A stretch of DNA of 64,000 nucleotides from a bacterium UBA4637 (GCA_002405875.1 DHMR01000036.1:1-64000), one strand, 5' to 3'. Positions 42,813 through 52,349 are shown, counted from the first letter of the stretch. Made by a program: numbers and translations. The notes: generated from the sequence alone by a model not told the origin.

Positions 42813-44033
42813 ATGGATACACAAAATACCCCCGTTCACATTAAACTTTGGCATCGGGAATTTTGGATGATGGCTTTAGCCAATCTTTTCCTGATGATGA
42901 GTGCCTATATGCTGGTTCCGTCGTTGCCGCCATTCCTCCTGAAGCAAGGTTTTTCCTGTCTTCAGGTGGGAGAGGTGATGGGTGCGTATGGGCTTGGCAT
43001 CTTTGCCCTCGGTGGCTTTTGCTCTTATCTCGTACAGCGCTATCGCCGTAATCATGTGTGCCAGGTTTCGATGCTGGCGGTAGCGCTTAGCTTCGCTCTT
43101 TTGTATTATCTGGATTTTGTGTTGAACGTCAAGATGGAGTTTTGGATGATAGTGCTTACTCGCTTTCTCCATGGTGCCTTTTTGGGGTTGGCCCAGATGA
43201 CCCTGGCCAGCACGTTGATCATAGATACTTGTGAGTCTTTCCAGCGTACCGAGGCTAATTACACGGCTTCTTGGTTCTCTCGGTTTGCTCTGTCGGTAGG
43301 TCCGGTGGCTTCTTTGCTTGTTTTCAAGTGGTTTGATTATCAGGGCGTTATTGTTGCGTCTCTGGCGGTTACCTTGTTGGCTTGGTTGCTGATAACCTTG
43401 GTCAAATTTCCTTTCAAGGCTCCCTCTGACAACATGACATTCTTTAGTCTCGATCGATTCTTCTTGCCTCAGGGGGCTCTCTTGTTTGTCAACCTCATGT
43501 TGGTGACGATGGTCATGGGTATGCTTTTCTCATTACAGCATACGGAGACTTTCTATAGTATGCTCATGCTGGGCTTCTTGATAGCCTTGTTGGCGGAGAA
43601 ATATGCTTTTCCTAATGCCGAGTTGAAGAGTGAGGTCCTTACAGGATTGATAGTGCTGGTGGGAGCCATACTTATCTTTTTCACTCATCAGGAGACGGCC
43701 ATTTTATTTATTTCGCCAGCCATGATTGGCTTCGGCATTGGCATTATCGGAAGTCGTTTTCTTTTGTTCTATATCAAGTTGGCGAAACATTGTCAGCGTG
43801 GAACGAGCCAAAGTTCCTTCTTCTTGTCTGGGGAATTGGGCTTGAGCTTGGGCCTTTTCCTGGGCATCGGCTTCCTTGGCAATCACACGGTAAGTGCTAT
43901 CCAAGGATTTTTCCCAATCCTCCGTGTCGACCATGAATACATCCTGCTGGTTTGCTTGGCGGTGCTCGTTTTCTGTCTTTTCTTCTACAATTTTTGCGTC
44001 CATCCTTGGTACATGAGGCATAGAAATCGATAA
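42813..44033 (+). CDS. MFS transporter
   Basis: 406 aa with 12 predicted membrane helices and a short central loop, major facilitator superfamily. The RYRRNH loop between helices 2 and 3 resembles the MFS motif A, weakly. Substrate unknown; being just behind panB could hint at a pathway compound, but that is guesswork. Its start directly follows the panB repeat. Confidence 0.85.
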   Translation: MDTQNTPVHIKLWHREFWMMALANLFLMMSAYMLVPSLPPFLLKQGFSCLQVGEVMGAYGLGIFALGGFCSYLVQRYRRNHVCQVSMLAVALSFALLYYLDFVLNVKMEFWMIVLTRFLHGAFLGLAQMTLASTLIIDTCESFQRTEANYTASWFSRFALSVGPVASLLVFKWFDYQGVIVASLAVTLLAWLLITLVKFPFKAPSDNMTFFSLDRFFLPQGALLFVNLMLVTMVMGMLFSLQHTETFYSMLMLGFLIALLAEKYAFPNAELKSEVLTGLIVLVGAILIFFTHQETAILFISPAMIGFGIGIIGSRFLLFYIKLAKHCQRGTSQSSFFLSGELGLSLGLFLGIGFLGNHTVSAIQGFFPILRVDHEYILLVCLAVLVFCLFFYNFCVHPWYMRHRNR

Positions 44034-44049
44034 AAACATTGTTTTTTCC

Positions 44050-44057
44050 TATTTTTG
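44050..44057 (+). promoter_or_regulatory. ECF sigma promoter -7 box (TATTTTTG)
   Basis: TATTTTTG, 37 nt before the sigma factor ATG. Confidence 0.55.
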
Positions 44058-44093
44058 ATGCAAGTTTTTCTTGTTCTTGCAGTTTTAAGATAA

Positions 44094-44639
44094 ATGGATT
44101 CGGAAAAAGAACTTTTGAACGACATCATAAGCGGTGACAGGCAAGCCTTGCATCAACTCTATTGTCACTACGTGGGATATGCCATGGCTGTTGCGCTGAG
44201 GTATATCCCTGATCGTGATGATGCCAACGATGTCGTCCAAGAAAGTTTTGTTAAGATTCTCTCTACGATCCAGCGGTTCGAGTACCGAGGGGAGGGGTCG
44301 CTGAAGGCATGGATCCTTCGCATCGTTGCCAATGTGGCACTTACTTTTGTTAAGCAAAAAGGTAAGTTTACTTTTGTCGACGAGGTTCCCGATTCGATGG
44401 AGGATGAGGAACCGGAGGTTACCCGGGTTCCACCAAATGTCCTGACGAGAATGATTGGCGAGCTGCCAGAAGGTTATCGAATCGTGCTGAACTTGTTCGT
44501 TTTCGAACAGAAAAGCCACAAGGAGATTGCCGAGCAACTCGGAATCAAGGAATCTACTTCCGCTTCCCAATATTTGAGGGCCAAGAAGGTCTTGGCAAAG
44601 AAAATTAAAGATTATTTAAAAAACAATGAATATGAGTAA
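44094..44639 (+). CDS. ECF-type RNA polymerase sigma factor
   Basis: 181 aa. Sigma region 2 (residues 10-80, with YIPDRDDANDVVQESFVKIL) and region 4 (about 120-175, IGELPEGYRIVLNLFVFEQKSHKEIAEQLGIKESTSASQYLRAKK). It overlaps the next gene by 14 nt, which indicates translational coupling and points to that protein as its anti-sigma partner. Own -7 box at 44050; whether it also regulates itself cannot be seen. Confidence 0.93.
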   Translation: MDSEKELLNDIISGDRQALHQLYCHYVGYAMAVALRYIPDRDDANDVVQESFVKILSTIQRFEYRGEGSLKAWILRIVANVALTFVKQKGKFTFVDEVPDSMEDEEPEVTRVPPNVLTRMIGELPEGYRIVLNLFVFEQKSHKEIAEQLGIKESTSASQYLRAKKVLAKKIKDYLKNNEYE

Positions 44640-45963
44640 GGATTGGACCCAACAACTTCGTGATCAGCTAGCAGACTATCAAGAGCCTGTGAAGGATGAC
44701 TTATGGACGGGCATCGAACAATCGCTTGCTCAAAGTCAAAACTCAACGCGTTTCGACTCGAAACGCCAAGTCAAGCTTGTTTATCTTCATCGCTTTTCTA
44801 TGGCTGCTGCCTTGGCGGCAATGCTTGTCGGTGGAACTTATGTTTATTTGCATTCTGGCAAGGATGGGGATGCTACTCGTGTCGCTTCTGTCGTCAACAG
44901 TCAGGGACGTAAAACGACGGAGAAGGCCGAAAACGACTTTTCTTCTTCGGGCAACGTCGATCATGTGATTGTTCCAAAAGTCGCGAGTGCTTCTGCTTCC
45001 TTGCTTGCTTACAGCCAGCAGACGAAATCTTCCGCCTCCGACACAGGATATACGGAATATGTGGAGACTTCTAACTCGACATCAGAACAGAACTTGACAT
45101 CAGAACAGAACTTGCCGGAGAGCTTTCAAGAGTTGGAGATTCCTTCTTCTCATTCTTCTAAGTCTCAGATTTCTCCTTCTGGGACGGACAGGACGGACAA
45201 GTCTAGAGCGCGGTACAATTCACCCTTTGGAAACGAAGCACAGATGAGTTCCTCAAGCAGTTCTAGACGTTCGGTGAGCCGTCATAGTTGGTCCATGCAA
45301 GTATATGGTAGTAATGGAATGATGGGCAATACGGATGCTACCAGTATGCCTTTGGTGGCTGCTAGCGCCGCACCCGGCAATCCCGTTTATTTAGGAGACG
45401 CTATTGTAGGTAATCAAGTTGCCAATTTCGATGCAAAATTGATGGCGGGCATGAGTGAGCGGGCATATGTTGAAGAGGTGAAGCATCGTCAGCCGATATC
45501 CGTGGGCATGCAAGTGGGGTATGACTTGTCCTCCCGTCTGTGCTTGACTACGGGCTTGGTTTACACGTATGTGAGTTCCGATTTCATCGGAGCCGCCAAT
45601 GATAGCCGTTCCGTGACTACGCAAAAGTTGCATTATCTAGGCATTCCTCTTAACGTCAACTACGACGTGTGGGGAACGCAACAAGTACATACGTACATGT
45701 CGGTAGGTGGTGAGGGCGCCGTGAACATCAAGAATGACACCGAGTCGGAAGGAAAGGAAATGAGCAGTAAGCGTGACCGTATGCAATGGTCTGCGCAAGT
45801 TGCCGCAGGCTTGCAATACGATGTGGTTCCGCAGGTTGGTATCTATTTGGAGCCAGGTGTGAAATACTATTTTGATAATGGTAGCCAGATAGAAAATGCC
45901 TTCAAGGACAAAAAATGGAATTTTAATATTCAGGTAGGCTTGCGCTGGAATATAAACAAATAA
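44626..45963 (+). CDS. Dual membrane-spanning anti-sigma/outer membrane barrel protein
   Basis: 445 aa with a rare layout: residues 1-50 are a small charged cytoplasmic segment (DWTQQLRDQLADYQEPVKDDLW) like anti-sigma N-termini, 51-75 one membrane helix (MAAALAAMLVGGTYVYL), 76-217 a Ser-rich low-complexity linker long enough to cross the periplasm, and about 218-445 a beta-barrel (porin family/OMP_b-brl type: GMQVGYDLSSRLCLTTGLVYTYV ... NIQVGLRWNINK). This matches the dual membrane-spanning anti-sigma (Dma) proteins of Bacteroides. Likely senses the outer membrane and holds the upstream sigma factor. Two starts (44626, 44632) are possible. Confidence 0.85.
   Translation: MNMSKDWTQQLRDQLADYQEPVKDDLWTGIEQSLAQSQNSTRFDSKRQVKLVYLHRFSMAAALAAMLVGGTYVYLHSGKDGDATRVASVVNSQGRKTTEKAENDFSSSGNVDHVIVPKVASASASLLAYSQQTKSSASDTGYTEYVETSNSTSEQNLTSEQNLPESFQELEIPSSHSSKSQISPSGTDRTDKSRARYNSPFGNEAQMSSSSSSRRSVSRHSWSMQVYGSNGMMGNTDATSMPLVAASAAPGNPVYLGDAIVGNQVANFDAKLMAGMSERAYVEEVKHRQPISVGMQVGYDLSSRLCLTTGLVYTYVSSDFIGAANDSRSVTTQKLHYLGIPLNVNYDVWGTQQVHTYMSVGGEGAVNIKNDTESEGKEMSSKRDRMQWSAQVAAGLQYDVVPQVGIYLEPGVKYYFDNGSQIENAFKDKKWNFNIQVGLRWNINK
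45079..45114 (+). repeat. 18-nt perfect tandem repeat inside the linker
   Basis: Two identical copies (45079-45096, 45097-45114) encode TSEQNL twice in the Ser-rich linker. The in-frame 18-nt unit lets linker length vary without loss of frame. Confidence 0.9.
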
Positions 45964-45992
45964 AGCAAAGGCAGGAATATAAAACAAATGAA
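45947..45992 (+). repeat. Gene-end duplication, 27-nt period
   Basis: The last codons and stop (GGAATATAAACAAATAAA, 45947-45964) recur at 45974-45992 as GGAATATAAAACAAATGAAA, with one inserted base and the stop changed to TGA. Confidence 0.8.
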
Positions 45993-46026
45993 AAAGAGGA
46001 TGTGGTTATTCCACATCCTCTTTTTT
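45991..46026. terminator. Bidirectional terminator
   Basis: A 15-bp perfect stem (AAAAAGAGGATGTGG with CCACATCCTCTTTTT), 5-nt loop, T tracts on both sides, between convergent genes. Confidence 0.9.
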
Positions 46027-46041
46027 ATTTGGAATTTGGGA

Positions 46042-47406
46042 TTAGTTCTTAAAACTATGGATTGGTGCTGGGATTCGACCGACACGGTTGACAAATGCGT
46101 CGCAACAGAAAGAATTGACAGGCATAATTGGAGCATAGCCAAGCAAACCTCCAAAGTCTACCGTGTCGCCTACTTTCATGCCGATGACAGGGATGACACG
46201 CACGGCAGTCGTCTTTTGGTTAATCATACCGATGGCAGCCTCGTCTGCGATGACACCAGAAATGGTAGTGGCAGGAGTGTCGCCAGGGATGGCTATCATG
46301 TCCAAACCTACTGAGCATACACAGGTCATGGCCTCCAGTTTCTCGATGGTCAGCGCACCAGCTTCCACGGCATCGATCATACCTTGGTCCTCGCTAACAG
46401 GGATAAAGGCACCGCTCAAGCCTCCCACATAGGAGGAAGCCATGATGCCACCCTTCTTTACCTGGTCGTTCAAAAGTGCCAAAGCCGCAGTCGTTCCCGG
46501 TGCTCCAGGATGTTCCAAGCCGATTTCCTTCAAAATGTCGGCCACACTGTCTCCGATGGCTGGTGTTGGTGCTAGGGAGAGATCGATGATGCCGAATGGG
46601 ATGCCCAGACGAGCGGATGCTTCCTTGGCAACCAACTGTCCGACACGTGTAATCTTGAAGGCTGTGCGCTTAATCGTCTCGCAAAGCACCTCGAAACTTT
46701 CGCCTCGAACGCTCTCTAAGGCATATTTGACGACACCTGGACCGCTGACACCCACGCTGATGACCGCGTCGGCTTCGCTTACGCCGTGGAAGGCTCCTGC
46801 CATGAATGGATTGTCGTCAGGGGCGTTGCAGAGAACAACCAATTTGGCGCAACCGATGGAGCCACGGTCCTTGGTAGCTTCTGCGGTATCTTTGACGATT
46901 TGACCCATCAAGCGAACGGCATCCATGTTGATGCCAGTCTTGGTAGAGCCGACATTCACGGAGCTGCAGATAAAGTCTGTCTGTGCCAGAGCTTGTGGAA
47001 TGGAGCGAATCAAGAGTTCGTCGCTCTTGCTCATACCCTTGCTGACAATGGCGGAATAACCTCCCAGGAAGTTGACACCCAGTTGCTTGGCACATTTGTC
47101 CAATGTCTTGGCTACTTTTACGTAGTCGTCTGTCGTCTTGCACGCAGAACCACCTACCAAAGATATAGGGGTGATGGAAATTCGCTTGTTGACGATAGGA
47201 ATACCAAACTCCTTGGAGATGTCCTCGCCCGTCTTGACCAAGTCCTTGGCCAAACGAGTAATCTTGTTGTATATATTCTGACAGAGAGTCTCGACGTCGG
47301 AAGCGGCGCAATCCAACAGGTTGATACCCATGGTGATGGTGCGCACGTCCAAGTTTTCCTGCTCTATCATCTTATTGGTTTCGATAACCTCTGAAATATT
47401 AATCAT
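46042..47406 (-). CDS. DUF711/PFL-family protein (UPF0210)
   Basis: 454 aa, the UPF0210 family, conserved in bacteria and archaea; structurally linked to pyruvate formate-lyase-like folds but with no settled reaction. Signatures: [52 protein letters not shown] and [13 protein letters not shown]. The ACT-domain gene upstream is its usual partner in many genomes (gcvR-like), suggesting amino-acid control. Confidence 0.9.
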   Translation of the reverse strand: MINISEVIETNKMIEQENLDVRTITMGINLLDCAASDVETLCQNIYNKITRLAKDLVKTGEDISKEFGIPIVNKRISITPISLVGGSACKTTDDYVKVAKTLDKCAKQLGVNFLGGYSAIVSKGMSKSDELLIRSIPQALAQTDFICSSVNVGSTKTGINMDAVRLMGQIVKDTAEATKDRGSIGCAKLVVLCNAPDDNPFMAGAFHGVSEADAVISVGVSGPGVVKYALESVRGESFEVLCETIKRTAFKITRVGQLVAKEASARLGIPFGIIDLSLAPTPAIGDSVADILKEIGLEHPGAPGTTAALALLNDQVKKGGIMASSYVGGLSGAFIPVSEDQGMIDAVEAGALTIEKLEAMTCVCSVGLDMIAIPGDTPATTISGVIADEAAIGMINQKTTAVRVIPVIGMKVGDTVDFGGLLGYAPIMPVNSFCCDAFVNRVGRIPAPIHSFKN

Positions 47407-47484
47407 GATAAAGTGTAACTTTAAATTTTATATGATTATATATATAAATATGTGTAAAACGATAGGAATAGGGGAAGCGACTTA

Positions 47485-47757
47485 TTAGATGCGGTGCATC
47501 ATGTCGAAAATCTCCTCGCGCTGAGTCTTGATCTGGACTCCCATTCCCTTACCAATTTCCGTAAGTTCATCGGCTACATTCTCAAGAGATTTCTTCATCT
47601 TGCCCATGTCGACAATCATCATCATGTTGAAATACTCCTGTACGATAGTTTGTGAGATGTCGAGAATGTTGATATCGTTCTCTGCCAAATAGGTACAAAC
47701 CTTGGCAATAATACCAACGGTATCCTTGCCCACTACTGTAATAATCGTTCTATTCAT
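47485..47757 (-). CDS. ACT domain protein (UPF0237)
   Basis: 90 aa from the ATG at 47757, where a typical ACT start (MNRTIITVVGKDTVGIIAKV) begins; the longer frame runs back into the promoter. Small single ACT domain that likely binds an amino acid. Lies 78 nt upstream of the DUF711 gene, and the pairing is conserved widely. Confidence 0.9.
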   Translation of the reverse strand: MNRTIITVVGKDTVGIIAKVCTYLAENDINILDISQTIVQEYFNMMMIVDMGKMKKSLENVADELTEIGKGMGVQIKTQREEIFDMMHRI

Positions 47758-47791
47758 GATAAATTCTTTTAATTGGTAAACGTTTTGACTG

Positions 47792-47823
47792 CAAAAGTAA
47801 CACTTTATTGTCAAACTGCCAAA
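47792..47823 (-). promoter_or_regulatory. Promoter of the ACT-DUF711 genes (TTTG-N20-TACTTTTG)
   Basis: Minus-strand TTTG (47823-47820) and TACTTTTG (47799-47792), spacer 20 nt. Confidence 0.7.
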
Positions 47824-47841
47824 TATTTCGGCGAAAAGTTG

Positions 47842-48759
47842 TTATTTTGTTCCAAAATAGAGGAATAACATACCTAGCAATACCAAAAGAAGGTCTACAA
47901 ACTTGGCTTTGAGATTCTTCTCGTGGAAGATGGCAGCTCCGAATAGGAAGCTCACGATGACACTGCCTCGGCGTATCATGCTGACGATGCTGATCATGGC
48001 TCCCGGCAGACTCAGTGCGTAGAAATACACAAAGTCGGCGGCGCTTAGGAAAATGCTGATGCAGATGATGGACCAATCCCAGTGGAATGGGGTAGAGTTC
48101 TTCTTGGTGGGTCTCCAGATAAATAGCATCATCGCTCCCATGAGGAAGCACTGATAGATGTTGTACCAACTCTGCACGATCATGCGGTCGAGTCCGACAC
48201 CGCCATTCTCCGGTGGTGCCATCAGGTATTTGTCGTACAGACCACTGATGGCTCCCAGCACAGCCGCCAATACGATGAAATATATCCACTTGTCGTGCTT
48301 GAAGTCTATGCCTTCCTTCTTGCCGCTCTTGCTCAACATGGCGAAGGAAATGACGGCCAGGATGACGCCGATCCACTGATAGAGGTTGAGGACCTCGCCA
48401 TAGACCAAGAGCGCACCGACGAGCGTCATGACCGGACGAGTGGCGTTGATAGGACCCACGATGGTGAGTGGCAGGTGCTTCATGCCGTAATAGCCAAACG
48501 TCCAACTGCTTAAGACGATGAAACTCTTGAGGATGATGTACTTGTGTACTTCCCATCCCCCTTCTGCCACATGGAAGATGGTTCCATCCAAAAGATTGCC
48601 TGTGTAGCTCATCACAATGAATGGGATGAAGATGAGCGAGGAGAATAGGGTGTTCAAGAACAACACCGGTATCACTGCGTTACCTGAAAGAGCCTTTTTC
48701 TTAAAGGCATCATAAAATCCCAGCAATGTCGCTGAGAGAAATGCTAATACTAACCACAT
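47842..48759 (-). CDS. EamA/DMT family transporter
   Basis: 305 aa with about 10 membrane helices in two EamA halves (helices such as MWLVLAFLSATLLGFYDAF at the start and FVDLLLVLLGMLFLYFG at the end), drug/metabolite transporter superfamily. Substrate unknown. Starts 26 nt after uvrB on the same strand and could be in its transcript. Confidence 0.85.
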   Translation of the reverse strand: MWLVLAFLSATLLGFYDAFKKKALSGNAVIPVLFLNTLFSSLIFIPFIVMSYTGNLLDGTIFHVAEGGWEVHKYIILKSFIVLSSWTFGYYGMKHLPLTIVGPINATRPVMTLVGALLVYGEVLNLYQWIGVILAVISFAMLSKSGKKEGIDFKHDKWIYFIVLAAVLGAISGLYDKYLMAPPENGGVGLDRMIVQSWYNIYQCFLMGAMMLFIWRPTKKNSTPFHWDWSIICISIFLSAADFVYFYALSLPGAMISIVSMIRRGSVIVSFLFGAAIFHEKNLKAKFVDLLLVLLGMLFLYFGTK

Positions 48760-48785
48760 TTTATTTATATACTTATTTTATATTC

Positions 48786-50828
48786 TTACTGTTTTTCTTC
48801 CAATTCCTTTTGCAAGCGAAGAATTTCATCACGATATTGGGCGGCTTGCATGAAGTCGAGGTCCTTGGCGGCTTGCTTCATCAGCGCCGTTGTGTTGTCG
48901 ATACTCTTCTGGAGTTCTTCCTTTGTCATCGTGCGAACGACTGGGTCCGCAGCAAATGCAGCCCCCTGCGGTTCCACATAGATGCGTCGCTCCGTCTCCT
49001 TGCCCAGGCTGGTGACACCCACGTCTTCCTTGCCGGAGGTCGGTAGGGTAGAGGTGATGGCCTTGACGATTTGCTTAGGGGTAATGCCATGGTCGGCATT
49101 GTATTGGAGCTGGATGCTGCGGCGTCGGGCGGTCTCGTCGATGGTGCGCTGCATGCTCTCCGTGATGGTGTCGGCATACATGATGACTTTGCCGTTGACA
49201 TTGCGGGCTGCACGTCCGGCTGTCTGGGTCAGGGATCGATGGCTGCGCAGAAATCCTTCCTTGTCGGCATCGAGAATGGCAACCAGGGAAACTTCCGGAA
49301 GGTCGAGTCCCTCACGCAATAAGTTGACACCCACCAGTACGTCATAGACACCGGCACGTAAGTCGTTCATGATCTTCACGCGGTCAAGGGTTGCTACGTC
49401 ACTATGGATATAGGCAGCCTTCACTTGATGGTTGAGCAGAAACTCGGTCAGCTCTTCCGCCATGCGCTTGGTGAGTGTCGTGATCAAGACACGCTCGTTG
49501 CGATGGGTTCGGGTCAAGATCTCATCCAGCAAGTCGTCTATCTGGTTCTCGCTCGGTCTTACCTCGATTTCTGGGTCCAGCAATCCCGTAGGACGAATCA
49601 ACTGCTCGACGACCACCCCCTCGGCTTCGCGCAATTCGTAGTCGGCAGGTGTCGCACTCACGTAGATGGCCTGGTGAATCATGCTATGAAACTCGTCGAA
49701 GGTCAGCGGACGGTTGTCGAATGCGGCAGGCAATCGGAATCCGTATTCTACCAGATTTTTCTTGCGGGCACGGTCACCGCCATACATCGCACCGATCTGT
49801 GGAATGCTGACATGGCTCTCGTCGACCACGAGAAGGTAGTCCTTCGGGAAAAAGTCGAGCAGACAGTATGGGCGCTCGCCTGCCTTTCTTCCATCGAAGT
49901 AGCGCGAGTAGTTTTCGATGCCGGAGCAATGACCCAGTTCCTTGATCATCTCCATGTCGTATTCGACACGTTCTTTGATGCGCTGCGCCTTGATGCCATC
50001 ACCGATGCTCTTGAAAAACTCCACCTGTTTGACGAGGTCGTCCTGGATCATGCGGATGGCTGTTTCGGTCTGCTCCTTGGTCGTGACAAAGAGATTGGCG
50101 GGATATACCTCGTAATCATCGAAAGATTCCAGGCGATGGTAGGTGAGGGAATCCACTTCCTCTATGCTATCAATCTCGTCGTCCCACCAAGTGACACGCA
50201 GAACGTTGTCGCTATAGGCCATGGAGATATCTACCGTCTCTCCCTTGACACGAAAGTTGCCTCGTTGCAAGTCTATGTCGTTTCTCACATAGAGGGCATC
50301 GACCAACTGACGTAGAAACTCATTTCGGTCAAGTTTCTGGCCTTTTTTGATTTTGATGATGTTCTCCTGCATCGCCGTAGGACCTCCCATGCCGTAAATG
50401 CAAGAGACGGAGGATACCACGATGACATCTTTCCTTCCCGACAACAAGGCGGAAACGGCACCCAGTCGCAATTTGTCGATCTCGTCGTTGATGGCGAGGT
50501 CCTTCTCGATGTAAGTGTCGGTTGTCGGGAGGTAAGCTTCCGGTTGGTAATAATCGTAGTAGGACACGTAGTACTCCACGGCGTTGTCGGGGAAGAAACC
50601 TTTCATCTCCTGGTAAAGCTGTGCCGCCAACGTCTTGTTGTGGCTCAAAATCAATGTCGGTTTTCCTACGTTGGCTATGACATTGGCCACGGTGAAGGTC
50701 TTGCCCGAACCGGTCACGCCCAAGAGAACTTGGGCAGGGTCGCCTTGCAGCACCCCTTCCGTAAGTTGCTTGATGGCTTGGGGCTGGTCGCCTGTCGGCT
50801 TGTATTTGGATGTTATCTTGAAATCCAT
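48786..50828 (-). CDS. uvrB: Excinuclease ABC subunit B
   Basis: Helicase-like damage-verifying subunit of nucleotide excision repair. 680 aa from the ATG at 50828 (the upstream TTG was rejected). Walker A LGVTGSGKTFTVANV, the beta-hairpin region (YYDYYQPEAYLPTTDTYIEKD), DEFHS-type motif II (VVDESHVSIPQIGAMYGGD region), motif VI QTAGRAARNVNG, and a C-terminal UVR domain (QKSIDNTTALMKQAAKDLDFMQAAQYRDEIL). Complete. Confidence 0.97.
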   Translation of the reverse strand: MDFKITSKYKPTGDQPQAIKQLTEGVLQGDPAQVLLGVTGSGKTFTVANVIANVGKPTLILSHNKTLAAQLYQEMKGFFPDNAVEYYVSYYDYYQPEAYLPTTDTYIEKDLAINDEIDKLRLGAVSALLSGRKDVIVVSSVSCIYGMGGPTAMQENIIKIKKGQKLDRNEFLRQLVDALYVRNDIDLQRGNFRVKGETVDISMAYSDNVLRVTWWDDEIDSIEEVDSLTYHRLESFDDYEVYPANLFVTTKEQTETAIRMIQDDLVKQVEFFKSIGDGIKAQRIKERVEYDMEMIKELGHCSGIENYSRYFDGRKAGERPYCLLDFFPKDYLLVVDESHVSIPQIGAMYGGDRARKKNLVEYGFRLPAAFDNRPLTFDEFHSMIHQAIYVSATPADYELREAEGVVVEQLIRPTGLLDPEIEVRPSENQIDDLLDEILTRTHRNERVLITTLTKRMAEELTEFLLNHQVKAAYIHSDVATLDRVKIMNDLRAGVYDVLVGVNLLREGLDLPEVSLVAILDADKEGFLRSHRSLTQTAGRAARNVNGKVIMYADTITESMQRTIDETARRRSIQLQYNADHGITPKQIVKAITSTLPTSGKEDVGVTSLGKETERRIYVEPQGAAFAADPVVRTMTKEELQKSIDNTTALMKQAAKDLDFMQAAQYRDEILRLQKELEEKQ

Positions 50829-50898
50829 GTGGGTCAATATTAATGTGAAATAAGGAGTTCTTCTGTAGAAAACCTTAATAAACGTAAACTTTAGAGTG

Positions 50899-50906
50899 CA
50901 AAATTA
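50899..50906 (-). promoter_or_regulatory. uvrB promoter -7 box (TAATTTTG)
   Basis: Minus-strand TAATTTTG about 70 nt before the ATG. Divergent from the bamD promoter. No LexA-like box was recognised. Confidence 0.6.
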
Positions 50907-50967
50907 CAAAATTTTTCGCATTATTCGTTATAAAGAATGATAAAATGCGAAAAAATGTATTTTTTTC

Positions 50968-50998
50968 TTTGTAGATAGGTATTTTATCCTTAACTTTG
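50968..50998 (+). promoter_or_regulatory. bamD promoter (TTTG-N19-TAACTTTG)
   Basis: TTTG at 50968-50971 and TAACTTTG at 50991-50998, spacer 19 nt. The start is near 51005, so the GTG at 51010 would leave almost no leader and the ATG at 51019 is preferred. Confidence 0.75.
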
Positions 50999-51018
50999 CA
51001 TCACAAAACGTGAATATA

Positions 51019-51882
51019 ATGAAGAAATCAGTTCTGATCACAGCTTGTGTTGCGCTGCTCATGACGAGTTGCGCCAACCAGTTCAACCAGGTGTATAAGT
51101 CACCTGATAACAACTTGAAATATGAATATGCCAAGCAATGTTATGCTGCTGGCAAGTATTCTCGTGCCGCTACTTTGCTGAACGATTTGATTACCATCAA
51201 GAAAGGTAGCACGGAAGCGGAGGAAAGCCTTTACATGCTTGCCATGAGCGAGTTTAACATGAAGGATTACGAGACGGCGGCAGAATATTTTAAGAAATAC
51301 TGTTCCAGTTATCCGAAAGGTATGTATGCTGAGAACGCCAAGTACTTCGTGGGCGAAAGCCTTTATATGAATGCTCCTGAGCCTCGTCTGGACCAGAGTA
51401 CCACGCTGACAGCCATCAGTGCTTTTCAGGAGTTCTTGGACCTCTATCCAGATGCGCACTTGAAGAAGCAGGCTACGAACCGACTCTTCCAGTTGCAAGA
51501 TCTCTTGGTGGAGAAGGAGTACAAGAGTGCCAAGCTCTACTATGACTTGGGTACCTACTTCGGCAACTGTCTCGGCGAAGGTAATAATTATCAGGCTTGT
51601 ATCATCACCGCTCAAAATGCCCTCAAGGATTATCCTTACAGCAATAAGCGCGAGGAGTTTGCCACGCTGATTATGAAGGGCAAGTTCGAGTTGGCCAAGA
51701 TGAGCGTGGAGGAGAAACAGTTGGAACGTTACCAAGACGCTGAGGATGAGTGCTATGGCTTCATCAATGAATACCCAGACTCCAAAGAGCGTGCTACGGC
51801 AGAGAAGATGATTGCCAAGTGCAAGGAGTTCGAAAAGGCTCATCCGGAGGATGCCTTGGATAAACTCGGCAACAACAAATAA
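51019..51882 (+). CDS. bamD: Outer membrane assembly lipoprotein BamD
   Basis: 287 aa from the ATG at 51019. Lipobox LMTSC places it in the outer membrane, facing the periplasm. The rest is TPR-like helical repeats (AAGKYSRAATLLNDL, MKDYETAAEYFKKYCSSYP, AISAFQEFLDLYPDAHL), as in BamD, which with BamA inserts beta-barrel proteins such as the porins seen here. rpoZ follows. Confidence 0.93.
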   Translation: MKKSVLITACVALLMTSCANQFNQVYKSPDNNLKYEYAKQCYAAGKYSRAATLLNDLITIKKGSTEAEESLYMLAMSEFNMKDYETAAEYFKKYCSSYPKGMYAENAKYFVGESLYMNAPEPRLDQSTTLTAISAFQEFLDLYPDAHLKKQATNRLFQLQDLLVEKEYKSAKLYYDLGTYFGNCLGEGNNYQACIITAQNALKDYPYSNKREEFATLIMKGKFELAKMSVEEKQLERYQDAEDECYGFINEYPDSKERATAEKMIAKCKEFEKAHPEDALDKLGNNK

Positions 51883-51885
51883 TGC

Positions 51886-51893
51886 TAATTTTG
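51886..51893 (+). promoter_or_regulatory. rpoZ promoter -7 box (TAATTTTG) with repeat
   Basis: TAATTTTG right after the bamD stop; AATTTTGCATGTA recurs 24 nt later as AATTTTGCATATA, duplicating most of the box. Confidence 0.5.
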
Positions 51894-51945
51894 CATGTAC
51901 TCAAAACAATTTTGCATATATAGAACATTAAAATAAAGTTTAATT

Positions 51946-52299
51946 ATGGATTACAAGAAGTCAAAAGCACCAACCAACACGGTCACACGCAACATCATGG
52001 ATCTTTGTGACGAGACTGGTAACATCTACGAGAGCGTAGCAATTATCGCTAAGAGAGCTAATCAGATTTCACTCGAAATCAAACAAGACTTGAGCAAGAA
52101 ACTTCAGGAGTTTGCTTCTTACAATGATTCTTTGGAAGAGGTTTTTGAGAATCGTGAGCAAATCGAGATTTCTCGCTATTATGAGAAGTTGCCAAAACCA
52201 ACTTTGTTGGCAACGGAGGAATTCGTCGAGAACAATATCTACTGGCGCGATCCTTCTAAGGAGCAAGCACCTGTACAGAAAGATCAAGATAATTTCTAA
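51946..52299 (+). CDS. rpoZ: RNA polymerase omega subunit
   Basis: 117 aa of the Bacteroidota omega/Rpb6 type: TRNIMDLCDETGNIYESVAIIAKRANQI carries the conserved omega core. It helps assemble RNA polymerase. The C-terminal third is acidic and variable. It sits in a transcription/translation cluster with bamD, a DUF4293 gene and rpsP. Confidence 0.9.
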   Translation: MDYKKSKAPTNTVTRNIMDLCDETGNIYESVAIIAKRANQISLEIKQDLSKKLQEFASYNDSLEEVFENREQIEISRYYEKLPKPTLLATEEFVENNIYWRDPSKEQAPVQKDQDNF

Positions 52300-52349
52300 A
52301 GGAAATCCATTCTCTCCTGTCAAGGAGGGAAGAATCTAAAATATAGAAT

